DNA of 64,000 bases from Mesorhizobium sp. ES1-4 (GCF_020164745.1 NZ_JAIUGV010000006.1:186001-250000); one strand, 5' to 3'. Shown: positions 36,443 to 46,440, numbered from the stretch's first letter. Notes: generated by a model from the letters alone, not told the origin. Translations and numbers: made by a program.

Positions 36443-38662
36443 ATGAGCTACACCAATTTCACCCTCGACATCGACGCCGACGGCATCGCTCTGGTCACCT
36501 GGAACAGCCCGGACCGCTCGACGAACGTCTTCACCGAAGAGGTGATGCGCGAGTTGAACGCCATCGTGGACAAGGTGGCCGGCGATGCCGCCATCAAGGG
36601 CGCGGTGATCACCTCCGGCAAGGACACCTTCTCCGGTGGCGCCGACATCACCCTGCTGCAGAAGATGCTGACCACCTTCGCCACGGACAAGGTCAGGGAC
36701 TCCGAAAAGGCGACCAAGACGCTGTTCGACAATGCCGGCGTCATGACCGGCCTGTTCCGCAAGCTGGAAACCTGCGGCAAGCCATGGGTGTCGGCCATCA
36801 ACGGCACCTGCATGGGAGGCGCCTTCGAGATGTCTCTCGCCTGCCATGCCCGTGTCGCCGCCGACTCTGACAAGGTCAGGATGGCGCTTCCTGAAGTGAA
36901 GATCGGCATCTTCCCAGGTGCCGGCGGCACCCAGCGCGTGCCGCGGCTGACGGACCAGCAGCAGGCGCTGCAGATGCTGACCTCCGGCCAGACCCTGTCG
37001 CCGCAGAAGGCGAAATCGATGGGCCTGATCCATGAGATCGCCGAGCCGGCGAAATTGGTCGAGACCGCCAAGGCGATGATCAGGAACGGGCTGAAGCCCG
37101 TGGCTCCGTGGGACGAGAAGGGTTTCAAGCTGCCCGGCGGGCCGATCTATTCGGTGGCTGGTGCCAATCTGTGGCCGCCGGCCATAGCCATCCTGCGCCG
37201 CGAGACCTATGGCAATTACCCGGCGGCCGCCGCGATCCTGAAATGCGTCTATGAGGGCCTCCTGGTGCCCTTCGACACCGCCCTCAGGATCGAGCAGCGC
37301 TATTTTACCGAGATCATGCAGTCGAAGGAAGCGGCCGCGATGATCCGCTCGCTGTTCGTGTCGCTGCAGGAATTGAACAAGGGTGCGCGTCGTCCGGCCG
37401 GCGTGCCGGACACCAAGTTCAAGAAGATCGGCATCCTCGGCGCCGGCTTCATGGGCGCCGGCATTGCCTATGTCACCGCCAAGGCCGGCATTCCGGTGGT
37501 GCTGCTCGATCGGGATATGGAGTCGGCGCAGAAGGGCAAGGCGCACTCCGACAGCCTGGTCTCGGATCAGGTCAAGAAGGGCCGTGCCAAGCCCGAGGAC
37601 AAGGACAAGCTCCTGTCGCTGATCACGCCGACATCTGATTATGCCGACCTCGCCGGCTGCGATCTCGTCGTCGAGGCGGTGTTCGAGGATTCCGCTGTCA
37701 AGAAGAATGCCACCGAACAGGCGGAAGCCGTGCTGAAGTCGTCGGCGATCTTCGCCTCCAACACCTCGACCATCCCGATCACGGGCCTGGCCAAGAATTC
37801 GGCGCGGCCGAAGAATTTCATCGGCATCCACTTCTTCTCGCCGGTCGACAAGATGATGCTGGTCGAGATCATCCTCGGCAAGAAGACCGGCGAGAAGGCG
37901 CTGGCCACCGCGATCGACTTCGTGCGCGCCATCAAGAAGACGCCGATCGTCGTCAACGATACGCGTGGCTTCTACGTCAACCGCTGCGTGCTGCGTTACA
38001 TGTCGGAAGCCTACAAGATGCTGATCGAAGGCGTGCCCGCGCCGATGATCGAGAATGCGGCGAAGGCCGCCGGCATGCCGGTTGGTCCCCTGGCCCTGAC
38101 CGATGAGACGGCCATCGACCTCGCGCAGAAGATCATGAAGCAAACCATCAAGGATCTCGGCGACAAGGCCGTCGACCCCAAACAGATGGCGCTCATCAAC
38201 ACCATGGTCGACGACCATGGCCGCTTCGGCCGCAAGAACGGCAAGGGCTTCTACGACTACCCCGCCAAGCCGGCCAAGAAGAAGCTCTGGCCCGGCCTCA
38301 AGGACCTCTATCCGCAGATGGCGCCCGAGAAGGTCGACTACGAGGAACTGCAGCAGCGGCTGCTGGTCACCATCGCGCTGGAGGCGGCGCGTGTGATGGA
38401 AGAGGGCATCGTCACCGATCCGCGCGAAGCCGATGTAGGCTCGATCCTCGCCTTCGGCTTCGCGCCCTATACCGGTGGCGCCCTGTCCTACATTGACGGG
38501 ATCGGCGCCAAACGGTTCGTCAAGATCGCCAAGGGGCTGCAGAAGAAATACGGCGCCGAGTTCAAGGCGCCCAAGCTGCTCATCGATATGGCCGAGAAGG
38601 GCGAGACGTTCTACGAACGCTTCGATCCCTACGCCAAGGGCGACGTTAAGCAGGCTGCCTGA
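36443..38662 (+). CDS. fadB: Enoyl-CoA hydratase / 3-hydroxyacyl-CoA dehydrogenase (FadB/FadJ type)
   Basis: The product is 739 residues. The N-terminal crotonase domain (about 1-200) has [12 protein letters not shown] and [14 protein letters not shown]. The NAD-binding domain begins at about 328 with [20 protein letters not shown], then [15 protein letters not shown], and the C-terminal domains (about 505-735) have [16 protein letters not shown]. The length and order are normal for bacterial FadB/FadJ. It hydrates enoyl-CoA and oxidises the 3-hydroxyacyl-CoA produced. It lies 13 bases after the thiolase and nine before the thioesterase. Confidence 0.94.
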   Translation: MSYTNFTLDIDADGIALVTWNSPDRSTNVFTEEVMRELNAIVDKVAGDAAIKGAVITSGKDTFSGGADITLLQKMLTTFATDKVRDSEKATKTLFDNAGVMTGLFRKLETCGKPWVSAINGTCMGGAFEMSLACHARVAADSDKVRMALPEVKIGIFPGAGGTQRVPRLTDQQQALQMLTSGQTLSPQKAKSMGLIHEIAEPAKLVETAKAMIRNGLKPVAPWDEKGFKLPGGPIYSVAGANLWPPAIAILRRETYGNYPAAAAILKCVYEGLLVPFDTALRIEQRYFTEIMQSKEAAAMIRSLFVSLQELNKGARRPAGVPDTKFKKIGILGAGFMGAGIAYVTAKAGIPVVLLDRDMESAQKGKAHSDSLVSDQVKKGRAKPEDKDKLLSLITPTSDYADLAGCDLVVEAVFEDSAVKKNATEQAEAVLKSSAIFASNTSTIPITGLAKNSARPKNFIGIHFFSPVDKMMLVEIILGKKTGEKALATAIDFVRAIKKTPIVVNDTRGFYVNRCVLRYMSEAYKMLIEGVPAPMIENAAKAAGMPVGPLALTDETAIDLAQKIMKQTIKDLGDKAVDPKQMALINTMVDDHGRFGRKNGKGFYDYPAKPAKKKLWPGLKDLYPQMAPEKVDYEELQQRLLVTIALEAARVMEEGIVTDPREADVGSILAFGFAPYTGGALSYIDGIGAKRFVKIAKGLQKKYGAEFKAPKLLIDMAEKGETFYERFDPYAKGDVKQAA

Positions 38663-38671
38663 CGCAAGGTC

Positions 38672-39217
38672 ATGTATGTCTGGGCGCGCATGGCGCGCAT
38701 GCTGGCCACGGCACGTCGCCGTGGCCCCTACGTGATGGGCGGTGAGAGCCGGCTGGTCTTCCGCTGCCTGCCGACCGACATTGATTTCAATGTCCATCTC
38801 AACAATGCGCGCTACATGATGCTGGCCGACCTTGGCCGTATCGATCTGTTTGTCCGCGCCGGGCTCATCACGCTGGCGAGGAAGAACGGCTGGGCGCCGA
38901 TGATGGGCGGGCTGCAGGCCGTCTACGCCCGCGAGATCCGGCTGTGGCGTCGCTTCGAAGTGGTGTCCTCGATCGAGACCTGGGAAGGCACCCAGGTCAT
39001 CGGCAAGCACCGCTTCGTCCTCGACAATGGCGAAACCGCCGCTTTGATCCTGACGACGGCCGGCGTCTATGACCGCAAGGCGCGCCGCTTCCTCGATATC
39101 GATGAGGTTGTCGCAGCGCTTGGCCGCGCGGTGAGCCCGCGCCCGCCGACAGAGGCTGAACGGATTTTCATGACGTCGCATCAGGGTTTGCGCCGCTTGG
39201 CCAAGGGAACGGGCTGA
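38672..39217 (+). CDS. Acyl-CoA thioesterase-like protein (4HBT superfamily)
   Basis: The product is 181 residues. The hotdog-fold region (about 30-150) has CLPTDIDFNVHLNNARYMMLA, the usual active-site area where the aspartate of DIDFNVHLNNARY is expected to be catalytic. It resembles the THEM6/thioesterase-like group. Being the last gene of the beta-oxidation operon, it may hydrolyse excess or dead-end acyl-CoAs. The substrate is unknown. Confidence 0.82.
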   Translation: MYVWARMARMLATARRRGPYVMGGESRLVFRCLPTDIDFNVHLNNARYMMLADLGRIDLFVRAGLITLARKNGWAPMMGGLQAVYAREIRLWRRFEVVSSIETWEGTQVIGKHRFVLDNGETAALILTTAGVYDRKARRFLDIDEVVAALGRAVSPRPPTEAERIFMTSHQGLRRLAKGTG

Positions 39218-39339
39218 TCCCGCAACTGTGATCTCCTCGGCCTTCACGGTGCGTCGCGTGGCCCGCGCCCGGTAGACAAACGGACCTGTGGAGATTAGAA
39301 GGAACAGGCATTTTTTCCTCTCTCCAAGGAGCGCGCAAA

Positions 39340-39990
39340 ATGCTCTCGCACGACCGCGTGTGGGCCGCCATAGACGCTCTGGCCGAGCGCTATTCCCTCT
39401 CAGCCTCGGGCTTGGCGAAGCGGGCCGGCCTGGATTCGACCGCATTCAACAAGTCCAAGCGCCTGTCGTCGGACGGCAGGCCGCGCTGGCCCTCGACCGA
39501 ATCGCTGGCCAAGATCATCGAGGCGACGGGTGCCTCGCTAGACGAGTTTACCGGGCTGATCGAGGGGCGCGCTGTTTTCATCCACGAAACACCGCAGGCC
39601 CACAGGCGCGCCGTGCCGTTGCTCGGCTTTGCCCAGGCCGGCGCCGGCGGCTTCTTCGACGATGCCGGCTTTCCGGCGGGGCAGGGCTGGGATCTCGTCG
39701 AATTGCCGGCGCAATCGACCGAAAGTTCCTATGCGCTGCAGGTGCAGGGAGATTCCATGCTGCCGCTCTACCGCAACGGCGATGTGCTCATCGTCGAGCC
39801 GGGCAAGGCCACCCGCAAGGGCGACCGCGTCGTCGTCAAGACCACGTCAGGCGAGGTGATGGCCAAGGTGCTGGAGCGCCAGACCGTCAAGTCCATCGCG
39901 CTGGTCTCGCTCAATCCGGAGCATCCGGACCGCGACATTCCCATGCGCGAGGTCGAATGGGTGGCGCGGATCGTCTGGGCAAGTCAATAG
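39340..39990 (+). CDS. S24 family peptidase-like repressor with N-terminal helix-turn-helix
   Basis: The product is 216 residues. A helix-turn-helix of the XRE/Cro type (about 18-65, with LSASGLAKRAGLDSTAFNKS) is followed by a LexA-like S24 domain (about 120-212). The catalytic pair is visible: Ser at about 139 in GDSMLPLYRNGD and Lys at about 167 in DRVVVKTTSG. There is no clear Ala-Gly self-cleavage site in the linker that I can be sure of. AAGGAG precedes the ATG by eight bases. No phage genes are near, so it is a chromosomal regulator. It could respond to DNA damage. Confidence 0.85.
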   Translation: MLSHDRVWAAIDALAERYSLSASGLAKRAGLDSTAFNKSKRLSSDGRPRWPSTESLAKIIEATGASLDEFTGLIEGRAVFIHETPQAHRRAVPLLGFAQAGAGGFFDDAGFPAGQGWDLVELPAQSTESSYALQVQGDSMLPLYRNGDVLIVEPGKATRKGDRVVVKTTSGEVMAKVLERQTVKSIALVSLNPEHPDRDIPMREVEWVARIVWASQ

Positions 39991-39991
39991 G

Positions 39992-40858
39992 GTGCAACGG
40001 GTGCGACTTCCTCATCTTGTCCTGGCGGTTCTGATGGTCCCGGTGATGGCGGCCCTGGTCGTCGCCGGCGGACGCACGCTGAAGGGAAGCGAGAGCAGTG
40101 TTACGGTGGACCAGATCGATCCTGGCGCCGACATGGCCTCTCAAGCAGGCATCGATGCCGGGCCTGAAGAGCCAGCTACTTCGGCCATTCCGGGGCCTGC
40201 TGCTCCGCCGCCGCCGCCGCCGGTGCATTCGCGGGCCATCGATCCGGATGTCGTCGCGCCACCGGAACTGCCCACCGGGGAGCTTGAACGGATCGAGCCG
40301 CGCGAACCGCTGAGCAAGCTGGCGCTCGCCATGCCACCCAAGCCGAAGATGCCTGACGACTGGAACGGCACAAAGCTGTTCCAGCCGGTCGCGCCGGCTG
40401 CCGGCCTGATTGACGCGAAAGGCTATTCTGTCGCCGTTTCCGGCATCGATGTCGTCAGGCAGGACGAGACCTGTACCACCGACGGCAAATCCTGGCCGTG
40501 CGGCGTTCGTGCGCGCACGGCATTCCGTGCCTTCCTGCGCGGTCGCGCGGTGGTTTGCCTTGTGCCGCCAGAGGGCGGTCGCGACCTGATTGCGGCGAAG
40601 TGCCGGATCGGCAAGCAGGATGTCGGCCAATGGCTGGTCGAAAACGGCTGGGCGCGCGCCGCCAGGGGCGGGCCCTATGTCGAGGCCGGCGACAAGGCCC
40701 AAAGCGCGAAGAAGGGCATTTTCGGATCGGCGCCGAACCTTGCCGGCATCTCGGCGGCGCCGGCCGCGCTAGGCCCCGCGCCTCAGGCGCCGGGTTCGAT
40801 CCTCGAAGAGGACGGCGGTGTCCTCAAACCAGCTGACCAGCCAACGCCTTCTGAATGA
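39992..40858 (+). CDS. Secreted or membrane-anchored thermonuclease-like protein (SNase-like fold)
   Basis: The product is 288 residues (GTG start at 39992; GTG 40001 is equally plausible). An N-terminal membrane segment (about 7-26) is followed by a proline-rich linker (about 60-80) and an SNase-like domain (about 130-250) with [13 protein letters not shown], a cysteine pair in [29 protein letters not shown] and [20 protein letters not shown]. The last motif is typical of SNase-type proteins, but the catalytic arginine and glutamate of staphylococcal nuclease are not clearly recognisable, so activity is uncertain. The 3' end overlaps the convergent lysK by 35 bases. Confidence 0.75.
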   Translation: MQRVRLPHLVLAVLMVPVMAALVVAGGRTLKGSESSVTVDQIDPGADMASQAGIDAGPEEPATSAIPGPAAPPPPPPVHSRAIDPDVVAPPELPTGELERIEPREPLSKLALAMPPKPKMPDDWNGTKLFQPVAPAAGLIDAKGYSVAVSGIDVVRQDETCTTDGKSWPCGVRARTAFRAFLRGRAVVCLVPPEGGRDLIAAKCRIGKQDVGQWLVENGWARAARGGPYVEAGDKAQSAKKGIFGSAPNLAGISAAPAALGPAPQAPGSILEEDGGVLKPADQPTPSE

Positions 40859-42470
40859 GCGCACGGGTCTCGGCGATGCCATAGAGGGCAGCGAAGGATC
40901 CGAAGCGCGGGCCGCGTTCCTGGCCGATCAGCACCTGGTAGATCATCTGGAAAAACGCGCCTGAAACGCCGGGACCGCCTTCCGGGCTCTGCTTGGAATG
41001 ATCCTGATAGCGTTCGATCTTGCGCGCCACGTTGAGCGATGCGTTCTGGATCGCCTCGCCGCTGGCGCCGGCCGGCAAGTCGCCGAGTGCCTTTTCGAGA
41101 GCCACCAGCGCTCCGCGCTCGACCTCGTCGGCGGGCCGAAAGGTTTTCGTCGGCTTCACGAAATCGTCGAAATAGCGGATCGCGTATCCCGTCAGCCGGT
41201 CGAGCTCGGGATGGGTGGCCGGCGTCACGCCCTGCGCGTGGCGCGAGATGAAGCCCCACAGCACATCCTTGTTTTGCGCATTGGAGGCGCTGACCAGGTT
41301 GAGCAGCAGCGAGAACGGCACCGGCATGTCGATGGCGGGCGGGTTGCCGTCATGCATATGCCAGACCGGATTGCCCAGCCGTTCCTTCCAGTCCTGCCTG
41401 CCATAGGCGGCGAGGAAGGTGTAATATTCGTCCACCGCCCGCGGGATGACGTCGAAATAGAGTTTCTTGGCCTGCCGCGGCCGCTGATACATGTAGAGCC
41501 CGAGGCTCTCGGTCGGCGCATAGGTCAGCCATTCGTCGATGGTCAGGCCATTGCCCTTCGACTTGGAAATCTTCTGGCCGTTCTCATCCAGGAACAGCTC
41601 GTAGACGAAATGCTCCGGCGCCCGGCCGCCCAGGATGTTGCAGATGCGGTCATAGACCACCGCGTTGGTCTGGTGGTCCTTGCCGAACATCTCGAAGTCG
41701 ACGCCGAGGGCTGCCCAGCGCATGCCGAAATCCGGCTTCCACTGCAGCTTCACATTGCCGCCGGTAACCGGCAGCGTGGTTTCGGCGCCTTCATCGTCGA
41801 AGGTGATGGTGCCGGCCTCGGCGTCGACATGCTTCATGGGGACGTAGAGCACGCGCCCGCTCTTCGGTGAAATCGGCAGGAAGGGACTGTAGGTCGCCTG
41901 CCGCTCGGGTCCGAGCGTCGGCAGCATGACCGCCATGATCTGGTCGTAGCGTTCGGCGGCGCGCAACAGCATCGCATCGAAGCGGCCGGCCTTGTAATAC
42001 TGCGTCGCGCTGGCGAATTCGTAGTCGAAGCCGAACGTGTCGAGGAAGCGGCAGAGCATCGCATTGTTGTGATCGGCAAAGCTCGCATAGTCGCCGCCGA
42101 AGGGGTTGGGCACCGATGACAGCGGCTTGTGCAGATACGGCTCGAGCGCCGCGCGATCCGGCACGCTGTCGGGTATCTTGCGCATGCCGTCCATGTCGTC
42201 GGAAAAGCACAGCAGCTTGGTCGCGACCTTGTCCTGCGTCAGCACGCGGAACGCATGGCGCACCATCGATGTGCGCGCCACTTCGCCGAACGTGCCGATA
42301 TGCGGCAGGCCCGACGGTCCATAGCCAGTCTCGAACAGGATCGTCTCGGGAAAATCAGCACCTTTATAGCGCTCGATGATCTTTTTGGCTTCCTCGAACG
42401 GCCATGCCTTGCTCTCGGCCGCCACCGCCAGCAGTTCGGGATTGAGATCGATGATGTTTGATCCCGCCAT
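40824..42470 (-). CDS. lysK: Lysyl-tRNA synthetase, class I
   Basis: The product is 548 residues. It charges tRNA-Lys. The class I signatures are present: the HIGH-like [11 protein letters not shown] (about 52-62) and KMSKS-like [10 protein letters not shown] (about 300-309). Class I LysRS is otherwise mostly archaeal, but is standard in Rhizobiales. The ATG at 42470 is chosen; a TTG at 42485 is possible. The last 35 bases overlap the convergent nuclease-like gene. Confidence 0.95.
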   Translation of the reverse strand: MAGSNIIDLNPELLAVAAESKAWPFEEAKKIIERYKGADFPETILFETGYGPSGLPHIGTFGEVARTSMVRHAFRVLTQDKVATKLLCFSDDMDGMRKIPDSVPDRAALEPYLHKPLSSVPNPFGGDYASFADHNNAMLCRFLDTFGFDYEFASATQYYKAGRFDAMLLRAAERYDQIMAVMLPTLGPERQATYSPFLPISPKSGRVLYVPMKHVDAEAGTITFDDEGAETTLPVTGGNVKLQWKPDFGMRWAALGVDFEMFGKDHQTNAVVYDRICNILGGRAPEHFVYELFLDENGQKISKSKGNGLTIDEWLTYAPTESLGLYMYQRPRQAKKLYFDVIPRAVDEYYTFLAAYGRQDWKERLGNPVWHMHDGNPPAIDMPVPFSLLLNLVSASNAQNKDVLWGFISRHAQGVTPATHPELDRLTGYAIRYFDDFVKPTKTFRPADEVERGALVALEKALGDLPAGASGEAIQNASLNVARKIERYQDHSKQSPEGGPGVSGAFFQMIYQVLIGQERGPRFGSFAALYGIAETRALIQKALAGQLV

Positions 42471-42628
42471 GGTCCTGTTTTCCAAATTATTCGCCGCTCT
42501 GGCTGTAAGTGCCGATTTTTCAACCGGTCTCTAGGCGCGCATCGCCGGAGCGTCAACGCGTGGGGCGCTTTTTCCTTGCGGCGTCCGGCCCCTCTTCCTA
42601 CCTTCGAAGCCCGCTCAAGGAGTAAAGA

Positions 42629-43042
42629 ATGCCGTCGCCGACCCCGCACGAAGCCCTGATCTACCTGATGGTCATCACCTCGGCTTCCGACCGGGACATG
42701 ACCGACATCGAACTGGCCAGGATCGGCGACGTCGTCCGTTCATGGCCGGTGTTCGAGGACTTCAAGCAGGACCGGCTGGTTGCCGTGGCCCAGGCCTGCC
42801 AGAAGATGCTGCACGAGAAGGATGGGCTGGAAGGCGTCCTGACCCAGGTTGCGGAGGCATTGCCGGAGCGGCTGCACGACACTGCCTACGCCGCCGCCTT
42901 CGAGGTCGCCGCCATCGATCTGGAGATGCGGCTGGAAGAGGTGCGCGTGCTGCAGCTGATCCGCCGTCGGCTCGATCTCGACACGTTGACCGTGGCCGCC
43001 ATCGGCCGTGCGGCCAAGGCGCGGCTTCGCACGCTCACCTGA
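42629..43042 (+). CDS. TerB-like protein of unknown role
   Basis: The product is 137 residues, all-helical and acidic, of the tellurite-resistance TerB fold. It has the acidic pattern of the family (ASDRDMTDIELARIGDVV, about 18-35, and VAAIDLEMRLEEVRVLQLI, about 88-106). AAGGAG lies eight bases before the ATG. No other ter genes are near, so tellurite resistance should not be inferred. It is single and not clearly in an operon. Confidence 0.72.
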   Translation: MPSPTPHEALIYLMVITSASDRDMTDIELARIGDVVRSWPVFEDFKQDRLVAVAQACQKMLHEKDGLEGVLTQVAEALPERLHDTAYAAAFEVAAIDLEMRLEEVRVLQLIRRRLDLDTLTVAAIGRAAKARLRTLT

Positions 43043-43090
43043 CATGGGCCCGGCCTGAATATCGGCAGCCCTTTGGAGACTGAAGGGGGC

Positions 43091-43138
43091 GGATCAGAAA
43101 AAACTGACCGGGACCGGATCAGAAGAAACTGACCGGGA
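43091..43138. repeat. 25-base tandem duplication covering a gene's 3' end
   Basis: GGATCAGAAAAAACTGACCG (43091-43110) and GGATCAGAAGAAACTGACCG (43116-43135) repeat with a period of 25 bases and one mismatch. The second copy holds the stop codon and last codons (FPVSFF) of the solute-binding protein gene; the first copy lies beyond the stop. Confidence 0.9.
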
Positions 43139-43985
43139 AATAGCGCAGGTAGAATTCGGCGAAGGTGCCTTTCATCGAAATCTCCTGCAGCGCGTAGTCG
43201 ATCGCGGCCGCAAGCTGCGGATTGTCCGCCCTTGTGGCGATGGCCATGCCGGTGCCCAGATATTCGGGTGCCAGATAGGGACCGCCGGCAAAACGGCAGC
43301 ACCCGGCGGCATCGGAGCCGCCCAGCCAGAAAGCGAAGCGCATGCCATCGCCGAAGGCCGCGTCGATCTTGCCGGCCTTGAGATCGCCGTAGAGGGCTTC
43401 CGGTCCGTCGAAGGGGACGACCTGGACCGTGCTGAAATAATCGCGCAGCATGCGTTCATGCGCCGAGCCTGCTATCACGCCGACGCGCTTGCCGTGCAAT
43501 TTTTCGAAGATCGGTTCCACCAGCGCCTTGTTCTTGGGCATGATGAAACGCGCTGGGAACTGCAGATAGGCGCGCGAGAAGGCGTATGTCTGGCGCGACT
43601 GCGCCGTTGCGGCAATGCCGGCGATGATCGCTTCGCCTTCGCCTTTCTCGAGCGCGCCTTGAAGTTCCGCCCATGGCAACGCCTGGATCTGGCACTTGTC
43701 GACAATGCCGAGTTCCGCGCAGATGGCGCGCGCCAGGTCGATATGGAAGCCGGACAGCTTTCCCGCGCCGTCGAGGAAATTAAAGGGCGGGAAATCCGTG
43801 GTCGTCAGGAACCGCAGCCGCGGCAGCGCCGAAAGGTCTGGCTTGGGCAGCCGCTCCTTGGCATCCCACAGCACCGGTACCTGCGGCTCCGCCGCGCACG
43901 CCCCTCGAACCGATGAGAGCGCCGCGATCAGCGCCACTGCCAGGATCTGGAACCTCCATTGGAACGCCAAGATAGAACTCCGCAC
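43119..43985 (-). CDS. Periplasmic solute-binding protein, family 3
   Basis: The product is 288 residues. A signal peptide of about 31 residues (ending ACAAE) is followed by the SBP_bac_3 fold: LRFLTTTDFPPFNFLDGAGK (about 57-76), FHIDLARAICAELGI and the hinge region. It is of the type that binds amino acids for ABC importers. No permease or ATPase gene is adjacent, so it is an orphan or works with a remote system. A GTG start at 43985 is used; no better start is visible. The 3' end is duplicated. Confidence 0.87.
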   Translation of the reverse strand: MRSSILAFQWRFQILAVALIAALSSVRGACAAEPQVPVLWDAKERLPKPDLSALPRLRFLTTTDFPPFNFLDGAGKLSGFHIDLARAICAELGIVDKCQIQALPWAELQGALEKGEGEAIIAGIAATAQSRQTYAFSRAYLQFPARFIMPKNKALVEPIFEKLHGKRVGVIAGSAHERMLRDYFSTVQVVPFDGPEALYGDLKAGKIDAAFGDGMRFAFWLGGSDAAGCCRFAGGPYLAPEYLGTGMAIATRADNPQLAAAIDYALQEISMKGTFAEFYLRYFPVSFF

Positions 43986-44093
43986 CCGTGCTCGCGCCGG
44001 TTCTGGTACGAAAACGGTGCAGGCACAATGCTTTTTGATTTCAACGCGCCGATTTCAGGATATGGTTTGGTGGGTTGCAAACAGCGGTGGCTG

Positions 44094-44113
44094 CCCTGGT
44101 GGGGGTACCAGGG
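44094..44113. promoter_or_regulatory. Possible lux-box-like dyad upstream of the luxR gene
   Basis: CCCTGGT and ACCAGGG form a 20-base dyad with a six-base centre, the size of a lux box, 114 bases before the luxR-type start. It has no close match to a known lux box. Confidence 0.3.
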
Positions 44114-44226
44114 TCGAGAACCACAACCGGAAGCGGGCGCTTTGCAATTCGTGGTCGGTGGCGAAGTGCCGGCAAGGCGCGGATCATGGACTTCAATGCG
44201 TGAGGCAACATGGGGTTGATGTTGCG

Positions 44227-44958
44227 ATGGGTCAGTTCGATCGGACGCTGGAATACATAGACCAAGTGCAGCACGCCGGAACGGCGGCCGCGGTCTGCGA
44301 GAAACTGTTGGGCGTAACGTCGGAGTTCGGCCTGACCGCGCTGATGGCCGGAACCGTTCCGCAGCCGGGCACGCCGACGGGTCAGCAAAAGCAGCATGTG
44401 CTGCTTTGCGACTGGCCGGTCGAATGGCTCGAGCGCTATGTGACGCGCAACTATGTCGATCACGATCCGGTCGTCAGTCACATGAAACAGCTGCAGGCGC
44501 CGTTCCAGTGGCGGGAAGCCGCTCAGGGCATTCGCATCGACAAGAGCAGCGGCGAAGTGATGGGTGACGCCGGCGCCTTCAAGCTGCGCGACGGGCTGGC
44601 CTTCCCGCTGATCACGCTCGACGGCGAAATCGTCATGGTGTCGCTGGGCGGCGAGGCCGTGGAACTGTCGGCGGCCGAATTCGGCCTGGTCTCGCTGGTC
44701 TCGACCTATGCCGTCGGCCGCGCCATGCAACTCCACACCATGGCTGCCACGACCATCGATCACATCGAGCTGACACCCCGCGAACGCGAGTGCCTGCAAT
44801 GGGCCGCGGTCGGCAAGTCCGAATGGGAGATTTCGCAGATCCTCGGCATCTCCGAGCACACGTCGGAGAAACATCTTCTTAACGCCAAAAGCAAACTCGG
44901 TGCCGTCAACCGGGTGCAGGCAGTCGCCGAGGCGATAAGGCGCGGCTACATTAGCTAG
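44227..44958 (+). CDS. LuxR-family autoinducer-binding regulator (MqsR-type)
   Basis: The product is 243 residues. An autoinducer-binding domain (about 20-165, with CDWPVEWLERYVTRNYVDHD) is followed by a LuxR helix-turn-helix (about 177-240): LTPRERECLQWAAVGKSEWE and ISEHTSEKHLLNAKSKL. The tryptophan, tyrosine and aspartate pattern of the acyl-homoserine lactone pocket (W-Y-D in WLERYVTRNYVDHDP) is kept. It is followed directly by a luxI-type gene and a crotonase gene. I recall this three-gene layout as mqsRIC in Mesorhizobium japonicum. Confidence 0.92.
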   Translation: MGQFDRTLEYIDQVQHAGTAAAVCEKLLGVTSEFGLTALMAGTVPQPGTPTGQQKQHVLLCDWPVEWLERYVTRNYVDHDPVVSHMKQLQAPFQWREAAQGIRIDKSSGEVMGDAGAFKLRDGLAFPLITLDGEIVMVSLGGEAVELSAAEFGLVSLVSTYAVGRAMQLHTMAATTIDHIELTPRERECLQWAAVGKSEWEISQILGISEHTSEKHLLNAKSKLGAVNRVQAVAEAIRRGYIS

Positions 44959-45055
44959 GTCGGCCGTGCAGGCCTAGAACTTCTTGCCTACGTGATCACG
45001 CAATTTTCGCATCAAAGCACGGCCGTATCTTCCCTGAAACACAGGAGACTACGGA

Positions 45056-45694
45056 ATGCTTTTTTGTCTTTCGACCAAAGAATTGATGGAACGCACCGAC
45101 CTCTGGGAGGCCGTCCATCGGCTGCGCTACAGGATATTCGTCGAGGAAATGGGATGGGAGGACCTGCGGCGCCCGGACGGGTTTGAGGTCGACCAGTTCG
45201 ATCACGACGAGGCGGTGCATCAGATCGTCATCAGGGGCAATGAAGTCGCGGGCTATCAGAGGATGCTGCCGACCACACGACCGCATCTGTTGACCGAGGT
45301 GTTGACCGATCTGTCCGAAGGAACGCCACCGGCGGGTCCTGACGTCTGGGAACTGACCCGCTATGCAGTGGCTCCGGGCTTTCGCGATGGCCGGCGCGGC
45401 GTTTCGACCGTCGGCACGGAATTGATAGCCGGTTTCGTGGAGTGGGGTCTGAAGCGCGGCGTCGACAAGGTGATCATCGAGTTCGAGCCGATGTGGGTGC
45501 TGCGCGCATTGCAACTGCATTTCCTGGCGACGCCGCTGGGCTATCAGCGCACCTATGGCAACCAGCAGGTCGTGGCGACGCTGCTCACTTTCAACGAGCA
45601 CACGCTGGACGTCGTGCGTTCGCGCCGCAATCATCATGCACCCGTCCTGGCCAGGGGATATCCCGACCTGTTCGGCCAAAGGAGGGCGTCATGA
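45056..45694 (+). CDS. Acyl-homoserine lactone synthase (LuxI family)
   Basis: The product is 212 residues. It makes the autoinducer from S-adenosylmethionine and acyl-ACP or acyl-CoA. The conserved residues of the family are visible: the arginine and tryptophan in RLRYRIFVEEMGW (about 22-34), the acidic FEVDQFDHDEA (about 42-52), and the E-x-x-R motif WELTRYAVAP (about 98-107). GGAG lies eight bases before the ATG. The gene overlaps the crotonase gene by four bases (ATGA). Confidence 0.95.
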   Translation: MLFCLSTKELMERTDLWEAVHRLRYRIFVEEMGWEDLRRPDGFEVDQFDHDEAVHQIVIRGNEVAGYQRMLPTTRPHLLTEVLTDLSEGTPPAGPDVWELTRYAVAPGFRDGRRGVSTVGTELIAGFVEWGLKRGVDKVIIEFEPMWVLRALQLHFLATPLGYQRTYGNQQVVATLLTFNEHTLDVVRSRRNHHAPVLARGYPDLFGQRRAS

Positions 45695-46440
45695 ACGCGC
45701 ACCCCCAGCCAGAACTGCGCAACCACGCGCTGATCGTCACCGTGTCATCGAATGACGGCCGGCCTGTGCTCGACAGGAGAGCCTATGAGAGCCTTGCCAG
45801 GACGTTCCACGAAGCCGTCGGGAATGACGAGGTGCGGGTCGTCGTGTTGCGCGGCCTTGCGGGCTGCTTCTGCCTTGGCGGCGATTTCTCCGAATTCCTG
45901 GATGCCACCAAGCATCAGAAGCTGATCGCCGCCGTCACCGACATGTTCCGCATGCTGGCGACATTTCCAAAGCCGATACTTGCCTGTGTCGACGGCGATG
46001 CCGTCGGCGTCGGCTGCACCATCCTGTTCCATTGCGACATGGTGATCGCCTCCGGCAGAAGCACGTTCCGGGTGCCGTTCGTGGATTTCGGCCTGGTGCC
46101 GGACGCGGCGACCAGCATCCTGGCGCCGCAGAAGCTCGGCTATGCCGGTGCTTTCCGCTTCTTCTGCCTCGGCGACACGCTTCATGCCGAAGACGCCAGG
46201 GCGCTCGGCCTCGTCGCCGAGCTCGTCCCGGAAGGCAGCGTCGAGGAAGCGGCGCTTGGCCGGGCAAGGCAGTTGGCCAAGAAGCCAGTTGCCGCCTTGC
46301 TGCAGACGCGTGGGCTGCTCAAGGGCAACACCACGGCACTTTGCGAGCGCATCGATGAGGAGATATCGCTGTTCCAGCAGGCGCTGCAGGACGACGCTAC
46401 GCTGCGACGGTTGCAGCGGATCGCGCGCCTGGCGGCATAG
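45691..46440 (+). CDS. Crotonase-family protein coupled to the AHL synthase (MqsC-type)
   Basis: The product is 249 residues of the enoyl-CoA hydratase/isomerase family. The oxyanion-hole segments are visible: VVVLRGLAGCFCLGGDFSEF (about 50-69) and CVDGDAVGVGCTILFHCDM (about 96-114). The usual glutamate pair of true hydratases is not evident at AVGVGCTILF, so the chemistry may differ. The start overlaps the luxI stop, showing translational coupling, and suggests that it modifies the acyl chain of the signal, as described for the mqs locus. Confidence 0.88.
   Translation: MNAHPQPELRNHALIVTVSSNDGRPVLDRRAYESLARTFHEAVGNDEVRVVVLRGLAGCFCLGGDFSEFLDATKHQKLIAAVTDMFRMLATFPKPILACVDGDAVGVGCTILFHCDMVIASGRSTFRVPFVDFGLVPDAATSILAPQKLGYAGAFRFFCLGDTLHAEDARALGLVAELVPEGSVEEAALGRARQLAKKPVAALLQTRGLLKGNTTALCERIDEEISLFQQALQDDATLRRLQRIARLAA

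Noticed and set aside
36413..39445. A 1010-codon open frame on the minus strand opposite the thiolase/fadB/thioesterase genes
   Set aside because: It spans three well-supported genes and has no recognisable domain; it is a GC-driven shadow frame.
39340..39990. Prophage repressor
   Set aside because: The S24 domain is phage-repressor-like, but no phage structural, integrase or att-like sequences lie nearby.
42629..43042. Tellurite resistance determinant
   Set aside because: Only the TerB fold is seen; no terC, terD or related genes are adjacent.
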